NCBI GenBank assembly: GCA_963855995.1
Contig: OY979730.1
Location: forward strand, 4,165,341 to 4,229,340
Length of the DNA stretch: 64,000 nt
Reading direction: 5' to 3'
Source: Muricea muricata
Lineage: Eukaryota > Cnidaria > Anthozoa > Malacalcyonacea > Plexauridae
Shown here: positions 24,690 to 37,747 of the stretch, one piece after another
Numbering within the stretch: position 1 is the stretch's first letter
Layout of the letters: every line of letters begins with the position of its first letter
Translations under genes and position numbers: made by a program
The notes under the pieces: model-generated
What the model saw: the letters and a program-made list of their open reading frames with translations, nothing else
Databases searched by the model: none
Told to the model about the DNA's origin: nothing

Positions 24690-26329
24690 TGATACTTACC
24701 AAAGTCCAAGGCTGGGTCAAATAAGCATGAGAATTAGGCAAAAATAAAAAGCAATTGAAACTCAACAGATTCACTAAAGTTGTTTTTTTTTTTGGCAACT
24801 TATATCCTTAAGTGTAGATGACATGCAATTTTTAATGCCGTAATTCTCACACTTATTTAACCGAAACGCCTTCATTTGCATGGTACCTCGCAGCTGCTCT
24901 CAAACCACCTTCGTAATTTGCTTTAGTGTACACAAACAATGACTTCATTGTTCCTGCTTACCAAAACAAATCTGAAAGCACCAAGATACTTATCATATTA
25001 ATAATCAAAGAGGATTCGCATTATGCAGTAATTACCATAAACAGACGCATCACCATTGAAACAAAGCATGCCGTATTCCCATGGGAATTTAAAATGCACA
25101 AAAAAATATAATGATCCTACTGATTTGCATGGATGTATGAACCAAATTAGCTAAGAAACAAAGAAATGATATATTCCCTTGGGAATTTAATGTAGCAAAA
25201 AGATGGCGGGTGTTGATTTTACCAGAATGCCTTGCGGTCTGAAATCGTTTAAAAACTTAAGGTAAATTAACCTCGTTTGAGGAACAGACAGATAGGTTAT
25301 TTTGTCACTTGTGTTAAAATTCCGTCCATTAGCTTATCTTAAATATCATTTCACTGGTATTCTTGATTGATACCCGCATTAAATTCTGGTAAAATCGACA
25401 TGCCACCATTTGTTTTGCTACGGTGAATTGGAATACAAGTCACATTTTCTCGCTTTTTAACCAGAGAACACATTCTTTAAAGGTAGAACGACGGAATTGA
25501 TCGTTTGCAATCGACGCCATCTTTGTTGACGTTTGAAACACATGGCAACCACAAAGTATCTATTCATTATATCTGATCCTATCGAGCCATACATCTTTAA
25601 AGTATCATTCATAATACGCTAAAACTAACGATGAAATAGTAAATTGACACTAGTGTTTCGCTGTAAACAGCTGAAGTAATCTGCAGAGTCAACCAAGATG
25701 GCGCCCAATGACACGAAATGACGTCATGTGCAAACCAAGAATAGTGACAAAATGCATCAACTATAATTTAGTGGCATTATTACGAAACTTATTTTTGTAA
25801 AACGTTCAATCCTACATGTTATTTTGTTTTGTTTTTAGAAATATCCAAATCCAAATGTTAGAGACGAAATTTCCAGGCGTTAAGGTATTGTTTCTTTAAA
25901 AAATATTGTCGACATTTACCATATTTTTACCTGTTTTTTGACTCGAAAATTGACTGCCAAACTCCTAGATATTCTATTTAATTATTTTGTTGAATGTATT
26001 TGATATCAATGTTATTTCAATCCAATTTTTTTCACTTAATTTGCTGTCTTTTCTTTTTCATTAACGAGAAATATCTATTAAATCCTCTTTGATCCCTCAA
26101 TAATAAGTATCTTGTTTTCTACTAACTTGCACATTACCACTACTTTCTATTACAATGTCGTGTCTTCTCATTCTTGTGGATTGTTGTTTTGTGGGTCTTG
26201 CCGTCCAGGATCGTTCATTCTTTTCTCTTCTTGTGCGTTTTTTTCACATCCCATCACCCTTTGCAATAGTAGAAAGAATTAAATCATGAGATGATAGTTA
26301 CGAGTAATTTATAAACTATAACATATTAA

Positions 26330-26475
26330 ACAATTATTGGATGAGGTTTTTGTGATATGCGGAATTATCAATGTCGAGGTAAGAGTTATCAGCCGAGCCG
26401 AAGGCGAGTCAGATAACTCTTACCGAGAGATTGATAATTTTGCATATCACAAAAACCGAATCCGATAATTGCTTT
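26330..26475. repeat. Fold-back element with nested hairpin
   Basis: The outer stem pairs ggtttttgtgatatgc with gcatatcacaaaaacc. The inner stem pairs ggtaagagttatc with gataactcttacc around a short agccgagccgaaggcgag loop. The right-arm copy is at about 38185-38325. Confidence 0.75.
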
Positions 26476-26654
26476 ATTATACATTTTAAGTCTTTTTCCT
26501 CGAGCAATTGACGCATTTCGCCCTCGGAAGAGCTTAAAAAGGAAGATGCCATAACATGAAACAGAAAATATCGAAAAAATGTTGTTGCCATGCCAACCAT
26601 TGATGCCAACGAATACCGCATACTGTAATAATCTGCACCGTAGGCTCAACATCC

Positions 26655-26694
26655 AGATAACTCAGTTATCTGCTAGCAGATAACTGAGTTATCT
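26655..26694. repeat. Perfect 40-bp palindrome
   Basis: The half-site agataactcagttatctgct is followed immediately by its exact reverse complement. In the right arm the same palindrome was the target for a 225-bp MITE (37748-37972). Confidence 0.85.
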
Positions 26695-28452
26695 GCAGAT
26701 TGTGTGATAGTCGCATTTATCTGCATACAACTGATCAATCACAACGCATAAAACAACTGCAATGTATAATAAAATAGTTTATTAATTAGGCCGGCCAAAT
26801 TATTGTGTAAGCTGTTAATATGAAATTTTTTTATTAAAATCTCGAGAATCATTAGTAAATCGTGAACAAAACACAAAAGAAAATCATAGCCGTGAAGGAG
26901 TCTTTATTTCTCACACGCACACAACTTGCAGCTACCCTAATTTATGATTTTAAATCAAAATATCTCGAGAATTAAACAACACGTAAGGAATGTGTAAATT
27001 CTTAAAGCTCTTTCAAACAATAAAAATTAATATCTCGCACTAATCTCTCTCAAAAGCTCTCTCAAATTTATTAGCAATATCTCTTCAACTATTACTTTGC
27101 AGGTGAAATGTAACTTCTATCAAAACTAGCTTACTTCAAGTTGTTTGGGAATTAAGATTTTACGTGTCAACGAGATCAAATATGAATCTAAGATGGCAGA
27201 CAGCGCATTAAATTTCTATCTTTACGACCAACTCCCCAGCGAAAGGCTTTAATTCGCTCGAAAGTCGAATTTTGTTTTTTTATTGTTTAATGTAGTGAAA
27301 GATCCTGTGTGCTTTTTACAGCACTGCCAACACTAGCAACGTTAGTGCGAGATGTTAATTTTTATTGAAACGAAAGCTGAACTGCTAAAGAAAATAGAAA
27401 CGACAAGATAAAATCAAAAAACTTACTTTCACTCTATCTTTGGATCTTCTTGGCTTCGGTTGTTCTCGTTTCATCATGCTGTTTATGGTTTCATCTGGTT
27501 GGCGCACTCTCTTCATGGAACATCACGCCGGTCCAGTAGGTAACTAGCTCACTCGTGTCCAGTCAACCAACATAAAATAAGGAGAAAATTAATGTTACAA
27601 AATATTTTAGAATATAAGACACTAAGCGTTAATTGAAATTGACTTTAACAAACCGTACATTGTGATAGTATTTGCATCTTAACATCTGATGGAGACGGCT
27701 TGTGATTTACTTCTTATGTCGATATGAATTCTTTCCCATCTTGTTGCGTCATTAGTTGATGGTTGTTGTATTCACTTTTTACTTGGCATTCTTTGAAAAA
27801 AAAATTACGATGTTCAGAAAACTGTTTACAAGATAAGCAAAGAAAACTACGTTCACAAGCATTAGAGAGGACTAAGTAATTATAATAGGCGTGACAGGTC
27901 ACAGAGGTTAGTCGACGAAGAAACTCATGGACAAATTCCCGGCATGATGATATTCCGATAGCAAGAAGTACAGCAAGTGTAGAACGTGTACGTGTAAGCT
28001 TAAACTGTATCTATGCAACTCCAAGAAAAGCGCAACACAAAATGGCGGAATTTAAAGACATTTCTGGTGTCATTTCCAGTTCCCTAACTTTCGCGGACAA
28101 ATATATTTATATATTTTTCTCAAATTTTTTTGAAGTAAATCTAGATGGATTTTGTGAATAAACAAATTGAAAAAAGTATTGCCCACGTTAGGAAACTAGA
28201 ACGGGCGCCCAAGAATGCCCACAATTTCTCCAATCTGGATTATATTTATTGATTGCGCAAATGACTGATAAAAAATAAGAGAGTAATAAAATACCAAATG
28301 GTTTCCTCTTCAAGATAGTGTCATACATGCGCGCGGCATTTCGGGATATTTGGGAAAACTCATGTTGAAGTTGAACCTAAGGCAACATGCCAAGTACATG
28401 GATGACGCTATCCTGCTCAGGAAACTATTTAGTAATTGTCTTACAAAATGAT

Positions 28453-28778
28453 TACAGTGAAACACAAGTCAACGCCACGGCATTTAAATTTCTCGTGTAG
28501 GATTGTTTGATCCTGCACAGTAATAGCCAAGTGGCGCAATCGTCAGAGCAAACGCCTATCACATGTGAGGTCGTGGGTTCAATCCTTACTTCAGACTCGT
28601 GACACCCATGTGAGGAGTTAGTCAGTCGTGGGTTTATCCCGGGTACTCCGGTTTGCGAATGTTGACTGGATGGTTAAAATTGTAAAATATCAGTAATCAC
28701 CGGAACACGGGTACTTAACTAAACTGCTGACGATGAGGCGGAACTCATAATGAATTAATGAAAATGTGTTTCACTGTA
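28453..28778. mobile_element. MITE with tacagtgaaacac termini, carrying a nested SINE
   Basis: Inverted termini tacagtgaaacac (28453-28465) and gtgtttcactgta (28766-28778) bracket 326 bp. A tRNA-derived SINE lies within. The right arm has the same arrangement at about 35285-35615, so both insertions predate the arm duplication. Confidence 0.6.
28521..28700 (+). mobile_element. tRNA-derived SINE (left arm)
   Basis: An RNA polymerase III A-box-like string (agtggcgcaatcgtcagagc) at 28530-28549 and a B box ggttcaatcc at 28576-28585 have the spacing of a tRNA head. A conserved body follows with gtgggtttatcccgggtact at about 28630. There is no intact cloverleaf and it is followed by SINE body, so it is not a functional tRNA gene. 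The minus-strand mirror has its B box at 35482-35491. Confidence 0.75.
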
Positions 28779-28861
28779 GTTATCATATAATGTAATTGCC
28801 AAGCTGAATGAATAATTCTCCAGTAACTACGTCATATGAATAATTTACAATTATGAGAGTA

Positions 28862-29110
28862 GTGGGGGGGGCAGCATAAAGATTGAAGTAGTGTCAAGGA
28901 AGGGGTACTACCCTGACGGGTACTAGGCGAAGAAGTAGAGTAAACAGGAGGAAGAAAATTAAATTGGAGTAAATAAGGGGGATTGGGGTAAAGAAGGGGA
29001 GAAGCAGGATAAAGAAACCAGTGGAAGGGGGTGCTATCCTGGAAGGAGTACCCGGGAAAGAAGAGGGTGAACAGGAGGAAAAGTAGATTGGAGTACAGAA
29101 AGGGGAAATT
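28862..29110. repeat. Polypurine block, duplicated unit
   Basis: The plus strand is strongly purine-rich. Two diverged units of about 90 bp (about 28898-28985 and 29023-29108) share gtgaacaggaggaa-type and attggagta blocks. The mirror lies at 34948-35200, where the adjoining poly-C tract has expanded to 20 bases against 8 here. Confidence 0.6.
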
Positions 29111-30800
29111 AAACGGATCAGGAAATTCAGACTTGCAATTCAAATGAAAGGCAGCTCATTGGTCATGTAAACACTCGTTAAATCATGGTTCTCGCTTGCC
29201 TTTAGCTTGGAATCATCTTTGAATTTGAACTGAAAGTCTGAATTTGCATGTTTCTTGTATAGAGTGCAGTGTATCAGAACAGAAGAGGTTTTGAAGAAAA
29301 AGAAAGAAAGAATAAAAGTAAGTTAAAATTTGTAAAGAATAATGAAGAAACTATTGGTACAGCACTTGATACATGATGATAATCATCATTATAAACTCTC
29401 TATTAATCGGGGGGGGGGGTATAATAGAGAATTTGCAATGATAGTAAGTATATTGTAATATTTGGGTTTTTACCACTAAATCCTCTTGAAAGTTCTTTTT
29501 GGCTGTGGCTTCTCTCATCACAGTTGTCTGTGCTTGTCTTGCAAAATCTCTGGAATATCTATAACGTGAAGGTCAATATTTAAGATTAGAAAAATAGAAA
29601 CCGTAAAATAGAAAGAAATTAAAATCGTGGCGAATACTTTTTACGGTCTTGCTGGCATGACAAAAAGAGAGTATAGATTTATAAGATCATGTTGATTTAT
29701 CCTTTATCTGAACTATATTTAACTTAGATTTTAAAATAGATTTCACCCTGGTAAGCAGACCGAATGGGTTTTCAAACAAGATAACATTTAATGACTAAAA
29801 CGTGCACAGAATAGTTAGAGAATGCTTACATGTCGAATAAAAATCCAATACTTTTAATGTCCAACTACACAATAGCGATTTTCGTTGCATTTCTAGACTG
29901 GAGAAGAAGACGACGCCATTTTGATTTTGATTTCTCCCGACAACGGCAGATTTGTCTTCGCAATTTTTTTCGATTTCTTCGTCGTTTCAGCTCCAATTTG
30001 CTCGTTGTGTTTCTTTCGTACCTTCCTCGCCATTTCCGTACAACCAATGGACATTTATACTCAAGATTAAGACTGTATTGAGACTTTCAAAATGTTCGTC
30101 AGGAGACATAAAAATCGAAGCTTCTTCTTCGGGTTGCAGAAGCAAATGACGTCAGACGACCTTTGTCCGCCAGCAAATACCCGTATGTATAACATTCAAT
30201 GATCTTTTTAGGAAGCTGAAAATCGGTTTTTATTGCGCGAACGAAGTGTTTTTGCCATTATTTCTTACTCAGGTCTTTCTTCTGCTACTTTACTTCATGT
30301 TTACTTAGGTAACTTGCCAAAAGAAACGCCTGTAAGGGACAATTTTGCAATTTTTTTTATTTGGATGCTGATGAACAAGGGAAGACTCGTTAAAGCTTTC
30401 ATTGGCAAATATCTTTCCCTCCGTGGCCGAGAGGTAAAGACAACTGTCTTGACTTCGATTTTGGGTGGATCGAGGACCGGTCCAGTTCAACTGAGTTTGG
30501 TAAGAATTTAATTCTGATCGATGCTCGATCCACCCAAAACTGAAGTCAAAGCTGGGCGTGGAGTGCAGGAAAACACTAGGCAGTACCGCGAGGCCGAGGA
30601 GGCAAACGTTATTTCCCAGCGTTGTTAACTAATATTTAAGCAAATTTCATTAACTTGACTGTTGGGGACAGACCTGTAGGGTTGGTGCATTGAAGACTTC
30701 TCGTCGTTATTTCCCTTCGTTCAAGAAGACAAGTTGTCTTCATCGAGAAATAACGACGAAAAGACTTCAAGACACCACTAAACCACTACACTTTAAAGCT

Positions 30801-30838
30801 ACAGTGTAGTGGTTTAGCTAGCTAAACCACTACACTGT
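30801..30838. repeat. Perfect 38-bp palindrome
   Basis: The string acagtgtagtggtttagct meets its exact reverse complement at 30819/30820. It is preserved in the right arm at about 33219-33256. A further partial copy of the stem (aaccactacact) lies 15 bp upstream. Confidence 0.85.
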
Positions 30839-30929
30839 GCCAATAATATATGGCTGACTTCTTCCTAACGCTTACGGTACGACCATGGATGCGCAAAGAT
30901 GCGCAAACACATTAAAGCCTTGAAAGCAA

Positions 30930-32310
30930 GTGTTTTCTTTTAGGAAAGAATCAAGGACGACAACGCTTACTAAATCAAAGCCGTCTAGTCATGTTTTAAG
31001 TACTTCAGCTGTTTAACGATCTTTTACCAGATCTTTGCAAGAGGAAAAGTAAAATTTTGCATCATTATTATTAACTTTCCGTCAGTCGTTTCTTTCTTGA
31101 TCGAGCATTATATGCCATTGTGTTCAGTGTTTTTGATATAGGAGCCATATACTTATGGCCTTGGGTTTAATTCCCAAACACTGAATGGCAGTGTTTTGCT
31201 CTTCCAATGAGATAACAAGATGGCACTGTAGAACGCGTGGTTTTATATAAGCTACGAGCGTCAAGATATCCTTGATAGGTAACTATTGATCCTACAATGG
31301 CACTTATGTTCACTGCCAATAGGAACGTTTTCAACTCACAGCTTGTACATAATGGCTTTTATAGGTTGTGTCACAAGGAAACTGCAGTTCGGTCGTAAAA
31401 TCAACTTGTTTTCAAGGTTGCCGGGTTTTAAACATTACTGACACTGTTAATGTTGTAGCTCGGAATTGTAAAACAACGGCGGCAATGCAGTTTTCTTGTG
31501 CCATAACCTGTAAAATGGGTGGTTTTATCATTTATATAAGCTACGACCGCCAAGCTTTATCCTTGATAGGAAACAATTGATCTCACCAACGACATTTGTA
31601 TTCTCTACCGATAGGAACGTTTGAGACTTACAGCTTGTACATAACGCATTTTATCGGTGAGTCGTAAAACCAACCTGTTACTGCTCAGCAAACTACCATT
31701 TCCCTCGATCAACGATAGTCGATGAAGCTTGGCGCTCGAGTTGTTCAGCTAAGTTAAACGATCTTTTATGGCGAGGTCTTTTCAAGAAGGCATGAAGCAT
31801 AGATGCGCAAACACTGTACAGCCTGTAAAGAATATGTCTTCTTTCGGGAAAGAGTCAAAGACGATAACGCTTATTAAATCAAAACTGTGTAGGCATGTTT
31901 TAAGTTGCTCAGCTATGTTTAACGATCTTTCATGACCAGGCCTTTGCAAGAAGGAAAGTCGAAGTTTGCATATACTATTGACTTTCCGTCGGTCGTTTCT
32001 TTCTTGATCGAGCTTTATATGTCATTGTGTTCAGTGTCCTTGATATAGGAGTCATGTATTTATGGCCTTGGGTTTGATTCCCAAACACTGCATGGCAGTC
32101 TTCAGCTCTTTCAAGTAATAAGATAACTTTGGAACAAGATGGCAATGCGTTATTTACTATATGCCTGGTCATGCTGTAACTAATCATGTAGTATATTCTA
32201 CAAACCTTAACTCAGAACGTTGGCTGTCAGTTTCTATTCGTGGTTGCTTTGAAACATTGCAGATACTGCTAACCTGGCTATAACCTGTAAAATGCTTGGT
32301 TTTACACAAC
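30930..32310. repeat. Degenerate direct duplications around the palindrome centre
   Basis: The block 30940-31215 recurs in the same orientation, diverged, at about 31845-32130 within the spacer (shared strings include gtcgtttctttcttgatcga and atggccttgggttt). A smaller block at 31230-31350 recurs at 31520-31650 (ttatataagctacga, taggaacgtt, cagcttgtacataa). The inner ends of the arms were therefore already tandemly repetitive. Confidence 0.7.
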
Positions 32311-32313
32311 CTA
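31739..32313. other. Single-copy spacer of the giant palindrome
   Basis: This is the 575 bp that is not mirrored. The left arm ends at gcgctcg (31732-31738) and the right arm begins with its complement at 32314. Much of the spacer is a diverged direct copy of 30940-31215 rather than foreign sequence. No gene or RNA is recognised. Confidence 0.85.
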
Positions 32314-35300
32314 CGAGCGCCAAGCTTCATCGACTATCGTTGATCGAGGGAACTGGTAGTTTGCTGAGCAGTAACAGGTTGGTTTTACGACTCACCGATA
32401 AAATGCGTTATGTACAAGCTGTAAGTCTCAAACGTTCCTATCGGTAGAGAATACAAATGTCGTTGGTGGGATCAATTGTTTCCTATCAAGGATAAAGCTT
32501 GGCGGTCGTAGCTTATATAAATGATAAAACCACCCATTTTACAGGTTATGGCACAAGAAAACTGCATTGCCGCCGTTGTTTTACAATTCCGAGCTACAAC
32601 ATTAACAGTGTCAGTAATGTTTAAAACCCGGCAACCTTGAAAACAAGTTGATTTTACGACCGAACTGCAGTTTCCTTGTGACACAACCTATAAAATCCAT
32701 TATGTACAAGCTGTGAGTTGGAAACGTTCCTATTGGCAGTGAACATAAGTGTCCATTGTAGGATCAATTGTTACCTATCAAGGATATCTTGACGCTCGTA
32801 GCTTATATAAAACCACGCGTTCTACAGTGCCATCTTGTTATCTCATTGGAAGAGCAAAACACTGCCATTCAGTGTTTGGGAATTAAACCCAAGGCCATAA
32901 GTATATGGCTCCTATATCAAGGACACTGAACACAATGGCATATAATGCTCGATCAAGAAAGAAACGACTGACGGAAAGTTAATAATAATGATGCAAAATT
33001 TTACTTTTCCTCTTGCAAAGATCTGGTAAAAGATCGTTAAACATAGCTGAAGTACTTAAAACATGACTAGACAGCTTTGATTTAGTAAGCGTTGTCGTCC
33101 TTGATTCTTTCCTAAAAGAAAACACTTGCTTTCAAGGCTTTAATGTGTTTGCGCATCTTTGCGCATCCATGGTCGTACCGTAAGCGTTAGGAAGAAGTCA
33201 GCCATATATTATTGGCACAGTGTAGTGGTTTAGCTAGCTAAACCACTACACTGTAGCTTTAAAGTGTAGTGGTTTAGTGGTGTCTTGAAGTCTTTTCGTC
33301 GTTATTTCTCGATGAAGACAACTTGTCTTCTTGAACGAAGGGAAATAACGACGAGAAGTCTTCAATGCACCAACCCTACAGGTCTGTCCCCAACAGTCAA
33401 GTTAATGAAATTTGCTTAAATATTAGTTAACAACACTAGGAAAATAACGTTTGCCTCCTTGGCCTCGCGGTACTGCCTAGTGTTTTCCTGCACTCCACGC
33501 CCAGCTTTGAATTCAGTTTTGGGTGGATCGAGCACCGACCAGAATTAAATTCTTACCAAACTCAGTTGAACTGGACCGGTCCTCGATCCACCCAAAATCG
33601 AAGTCAAGACAGTTGTCTTTACCTCTCGGCCACGGAGGGAAAGATATTTGCCAATGAAAGCTCTAACGAGTCTTCTCTTCTTCATCAGCATCGAAATAAA
33701 AAAAAAATGCAAAATTGTCCCTTACAGGCGTTTCTTTTGGCAAGTTACCTAACTAAACTGGAAGTAAAGTAGTAGAACAAAGACCTGAGTAAGAAATAAT
33801 GGCAAAAACATTTCGTTCGCGCAATAAAAACTGATTTTCAGCTTCCTAAAAAGATCATTGAATGTTATACATACGGGTATTTGCTGGCGGACAAAGGTCG
33901 TCTGACGTCATTTGCTTCTGCAACCCGAAGAAGAAGCTTCGATTTTTATGTCTCCTGACGAACATTTTGAAAGTCTCAATACAGTCTTAATCTTGAGTAT
34001 AAATGTCCATTGATTGTACGGAAATGGCGAGGAAGGTACGAAAGAAACACAACGAGCAAATTGGAGCTAAAACGACGAAGAAATGGAAAAAAATTGCGAA
34101 GACAAATCTGCCGTTGTCGGGAGAAATCAAAATCAAAATGGCGTCGTCTTCTTCTCCAGTCTAGAAATGCAACGAAAATCGCTATTGTGTAGTTGGACAT
34201 TAAAAGTATTGGATTTTTATTCGACATGTAAGCATTCTCTAACTATTCTGTGCACGTTTTAGTCATTAAATGTTATCTTGTTTGAAAACCCATTCGGTCT
34301 GCTTACCAGGGTGAAATCTATTTTAAAATCTAAGTTAAATATAGTTCAGATAAAGGATAAATCAACATGATCTTATAAATCTATACTGTCTTTATGTCAT
34401 GCCAGCAAGACCGTAAAAAGTATTCGCCACGATTTAAATTTCTTTCTATTTTACGGTTTCTATTTTTCTAATCTTAAATATTGACCTTCACGTTATAGAT
34501 ATTCCAGAGATTTTGCAAGACAAGCACAGACAACTGTGATGAGAGAAGCCACAGCCAAAAAGAACTTTCAAGAGGATTTAGTGGTAAAAACCCAAATATT
34601 ACAATATACTTACTATCATTGCAAATTCTCTATTATACCCCCCCCCCGGATTAATAGAGAGTTTATAATGATGATTATCATCATGTATCAAGTGCTGTAC
34701 CAATAGTTTCTTCATTATTCTTTACAAATTTTAACTTACTTTTATTCTTTCTTTCTTTTTCTTCAAAACCTCTTCTGTTCTGATACACTGCACTCTATAC
34801 AAGAAACATGCAAATTCAGACTTTCAGTTCAAATTCAAAGATGATTCCAAGCTAAAGGCAAGCGAGAACCATGATTCAACGAGTGTTTACATGACCAATG
34901 AGCTGCCTTTCATTTGAATTGCAAGTCTGAATTTCCTGATCCGTTTAATTTCCCCTTTCTTTTCTCCAATCTACTTTTCCTCCTGTTCACCCTCTTCTTT
35001 CCCGGGTACTCCTTCCAGGATAGCACCCCCTTCCACTGGTTTCTTTATCCTGCTTCTCCCCTTCTTTACCCCAATCCCCCTTATTTACTCCAATTTAATC
35101 TTCTTCCTCCTGTTTACTCTACTTCTTCGCCTAGTACCCGTCAGGGTAGTACCCCTTCCTTGACACTACTTCAATCTTTATGCTGCCCCCCCCCCCCCCC
35201 CCCACTACTCTCATAATTGTAAGTTATTCATATGACGTAGTTACTGGAGAATTATTCATTCAGCTTGGCAATTACATTATATGATAACTACAGTGAAACA

Positions 35301-35366
35301 CATTTTCATTAATTCATTATGAGTTCCGCCTCATCGTCAGCAGTTTAGTTAAGTACCCGTGTTCCG

Positions 35367-35546
35367 GTGATTACTGATATTTTACAATTTTAACCATCCA
35401 GTCAACATTCGCAAACCGGAGTACCCGGAATAAACCCACGACTGACTAACTCCTCACATGGGTGTCACGAGTCTGAAGTAAGGATTGAACCCACGACCTC
35501 ACATGTGATAGGCGTTTGCTCTGACGATTGCGCCACTTGGCTATTA
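35367..35546 (-). mobile_element. tRNA-derived SINE (right arm)
   Basis: This is the mirror of the SINE at 28521-28700, on the minus strand, with the B box complement ggattgaacc at 35482-35491 and the A-box complement near 35520-35540. Confidence 0.7.
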
Positions 35547-35965
35547 CTGTGCAGGATCAAACAATCCTACACGAGAAATTTAAATGCCGTGGCGTTGACT
35601 TGTGTTTCACTGTAATCATTTTGTAAGACAATTACTAAATAGTTTCCTGAGCAGGATAGCGTCATCCATGTACTTGGCATGTTGCCTTAGGTTCAACTTC
35701 AACACGAGTTTTCCCAAATATCCCGAAATGCCGCGCGCATGTATGACACTATCTTGAAGACGAAACCATTTGGTATTTTATTACTCTCTTATTTTTATCA
35801 GTCATTTGCGCAATCAATAAATATAATCCAGATTGGAGAAATTGTGGGCATTCTTGGGCGCCCGTTCTAGTTTCCTAACGTGGGCAATACTTTTTTTAAT
35901 TTGTTTATTCACAAAATCCATCTAGATTTACTTCAAAAAAATTTGAGAAAAATATATAAATATAT

Positions 35966-36352
35966 TTGTCCGCGAAAGTTAGGGAACTGGAAATGACACC
36001 AGAAATGTCTTTAAATTCCGCCATTTTGTGTTGCGCTTTTCTTGGAGTTGCATACATACAGTTTAAGCTCACACGTACACGTTCTACACTTGCTGTATTT
36101 CTTGCTATCGGGGTATCATCATGCCGGGAATTTGTCCATGAGTTTCTTCGTCGACTAACCTCTGTGACCTGTCACGCCTATTATAATTACTTAGTCCTCT
36201 CCAATGCTTGTGAACGTAGTTTTCTTTGCTTATCTTGCAAACAGTTTTCTGAACATCGTAATTTTTTTTTCAAAGAATGCCAAGTAAAAAGTGAATACAA
36301 CAACCATCAACTAATGATGCAACAAGATGGGAAAGAATTCATATCGACATAA
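35966..36352 (+). CDS. Unrecognised 128-codon open frame, right arm only
   Basis: The frame starts MSAKVRELEMTPEMSLNSAI and has a hydrophobic stretch (ILCCAFLGVAYIQF) and several cysteines. In the left arm the same sequence is disrupted, leaving only the last 62 codons open. I recognise no family. Asymmetric preservation and the lack of splice or promoter context make chance likely. Confidence 0.15.
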   Translation: MSAKVRELEMTPEMSLNSAILCCAFLGVAYIQFKLTRTRSTLAVFLAIGVSSCREFVHEFLRRLTSVTCHAYYNYLVLSNACERSFLCLSCKQFSEHRNFFFKECQVKSEYNNHQLMMQQDGKEFIST

Positions 36353-37299
36353 GAAGTAAATCACAAGCCGTCTCCATCAGATGTTAAGATGCAAATACTA
36401 TCACAATGTACGGTTTGTTAAAGTCAATTCAATTAAAGCTTAGTGTCCTATATTCTAAAATATTTTGTAACATTAATTTTCTCCTTATTTTATGTTGGTT
36501 GACTGGACACGAGTGAGCTAGTTACCTATACTGGACCGCCTTGATGCTCCATGAAGAGAGTGCGCCAACCAGATGAAACCATAAACAGCATGATGAAACG
36601 AGAACAACCGAAGCCAAGAAGATCCAAAGATAGAGTGAAAGTAAGTTTTTTTATTTTATCTTGTCGTTTCCATTTTTTTAGCAGTTCAGCTTTTGTTTCA
36701 ATAAAAATTAACATCTCGCACTAACGTTGCTAGTGTCGGTAGTACTGTAAAAAGCACACAGGATCTTTCACTACCTGAAACAATAAAAAAAAACAAAATT
36801 CGACTTTCGAGCGAATTAAAGCCTTTCGTTGGGGAGTTGGTCGTAAAGATAGAAATTTAATGCGCTGTCTGCCATCTTAGATTCATATTTGATCTCGTTG
36901 ACACGTAAAATCTTGATTCCCAAACAGCTTGAAGTAAGCTAGTTTTGATATAAGTTACATTTCACGTGCACAGTAATTCTCAAAGAGATATCGGCAATAA
37001 ATTTGAGAGAGCTTTTGAGAGAGATTAGTGCGAGATATTAATTTTTATTGTTCGAAAGAGCTTTAAGAATTTACACATTCCTTACGTGTTGTTTAATTCT
37101 CGAGATATTTTAATCTAAATTCATAAATTAGGGTAGCTGCAAGTTGTGTGCGTGTGAGAAATAAAGACTCCTTCACGGCTATGATTTTCTTTTGTGTTTT
37201 GCTCACGATTTATTAATGATTCTCGAGATTTTAATAAAAAAATTTCATATTAACAGCTTACACAATAATTTGGCCGGCCTAATTAATACTATTTTATAA

Positions 37300-37653
37300 T
37301 ATACTGAGTGTCAAAGTTCATTTATTCCTGTTTCTTATTGGTTAAGAACGTATCACGTGATAGTGGAGAAATTCTATTGTCTCCCTGGCAACGTAGCTAA
37401 GCGGTGGACATTACTTTTATTCACCGGTAGACAACAAATCCACAAAGCCTCACGTAGCCATGTCAGGTAAAAGGTAATCCTTTTTACACATGTTTGATTG
37501 ATTTGTGGTACTTTTCTTCTCTTTTGGCACTCAGTATATAATAAAATACTTATTGACTGAGACCTCGGGAAAGCAGTATGTTTTGTGGACCCTCGACATC
37601 GACAGTCTCTGGTCCACAAAACATACTGTTTCCCTCGGTCTCAGTCAATAAGT
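37300..37653. mobile_element. Right-arm-specific insertion: MITE plus adjoining hairpin
   Basis: Against the left arm (around 26745-26790) about 360 bp is extra here. The first part (about 37300-37538) has inverted termini tatactgagtgtcaaa and ttttggcactcagtata and sits in a TA-rich site. The second part (37548-37653) is a 106-bp hairpin starting acttattgactgagacc with stems of about 42 bp including cagtatgttttgtggacc. Whether these are one or two insertions is unclear. Confidence 0.7.
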
Positions 37654-37747
37654 GTTAATTACTATACATTGCAGTTGTTTTATGCGTTGTGATTGGTCAG
37701 TTGTATGCAGATAAATGCGACTATCACACAATCTGCAGATAACTCAG

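Larger units (their letters stand above)
19172..31738 (+). repeat. Giant inverted repeat, left arm
   Basis: This 12.6-kb segment is the near-identical reverse complement of 32314-45570. Landmarks pair at a constant coordinate sum: about 64742 at the outer edge, 64815 over 19.9-23.4 kb, 64795 near 25 kb, 64661 near 26.5 kb and 64052-64067 near the centre. Each step is explained by an identifiable indel. Inside are MITEs (24448-24689, 28453-28778), a tRNA-derived SINE, hairpins (26330-26475, 26655-26694, 30801-30838), a polypurine block (28862-29110) and only short open frames. No known gene is recognised. Specific to this arm is a roughly 75-bp tandem duplication at 19756-19905. Confidence 0.95.

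Noticed and set aside
28521-28600. tRNA gene
   Set aside because: A and B boxes are present, but there is no intact cloverleaf and the sequence runs into a SINE body; it is tRNA-derived.
29830-30081. Arg-rich and overlapping frames near 29.8-30.1 kb and 34.0-34.2 kb
   Set aside because: Frames are open on both strands over the same bases because of biased composition; nothing resembles a known protein.
31368-32684. Cys-containing 70-codon frame present identically in both arms (31368-31580 plus, 32472-32684 minus)
   Set aside because: It lies in a block of diverged tandem duplications, has no splice or promoter context, and identity is expected from recent arm duplication.
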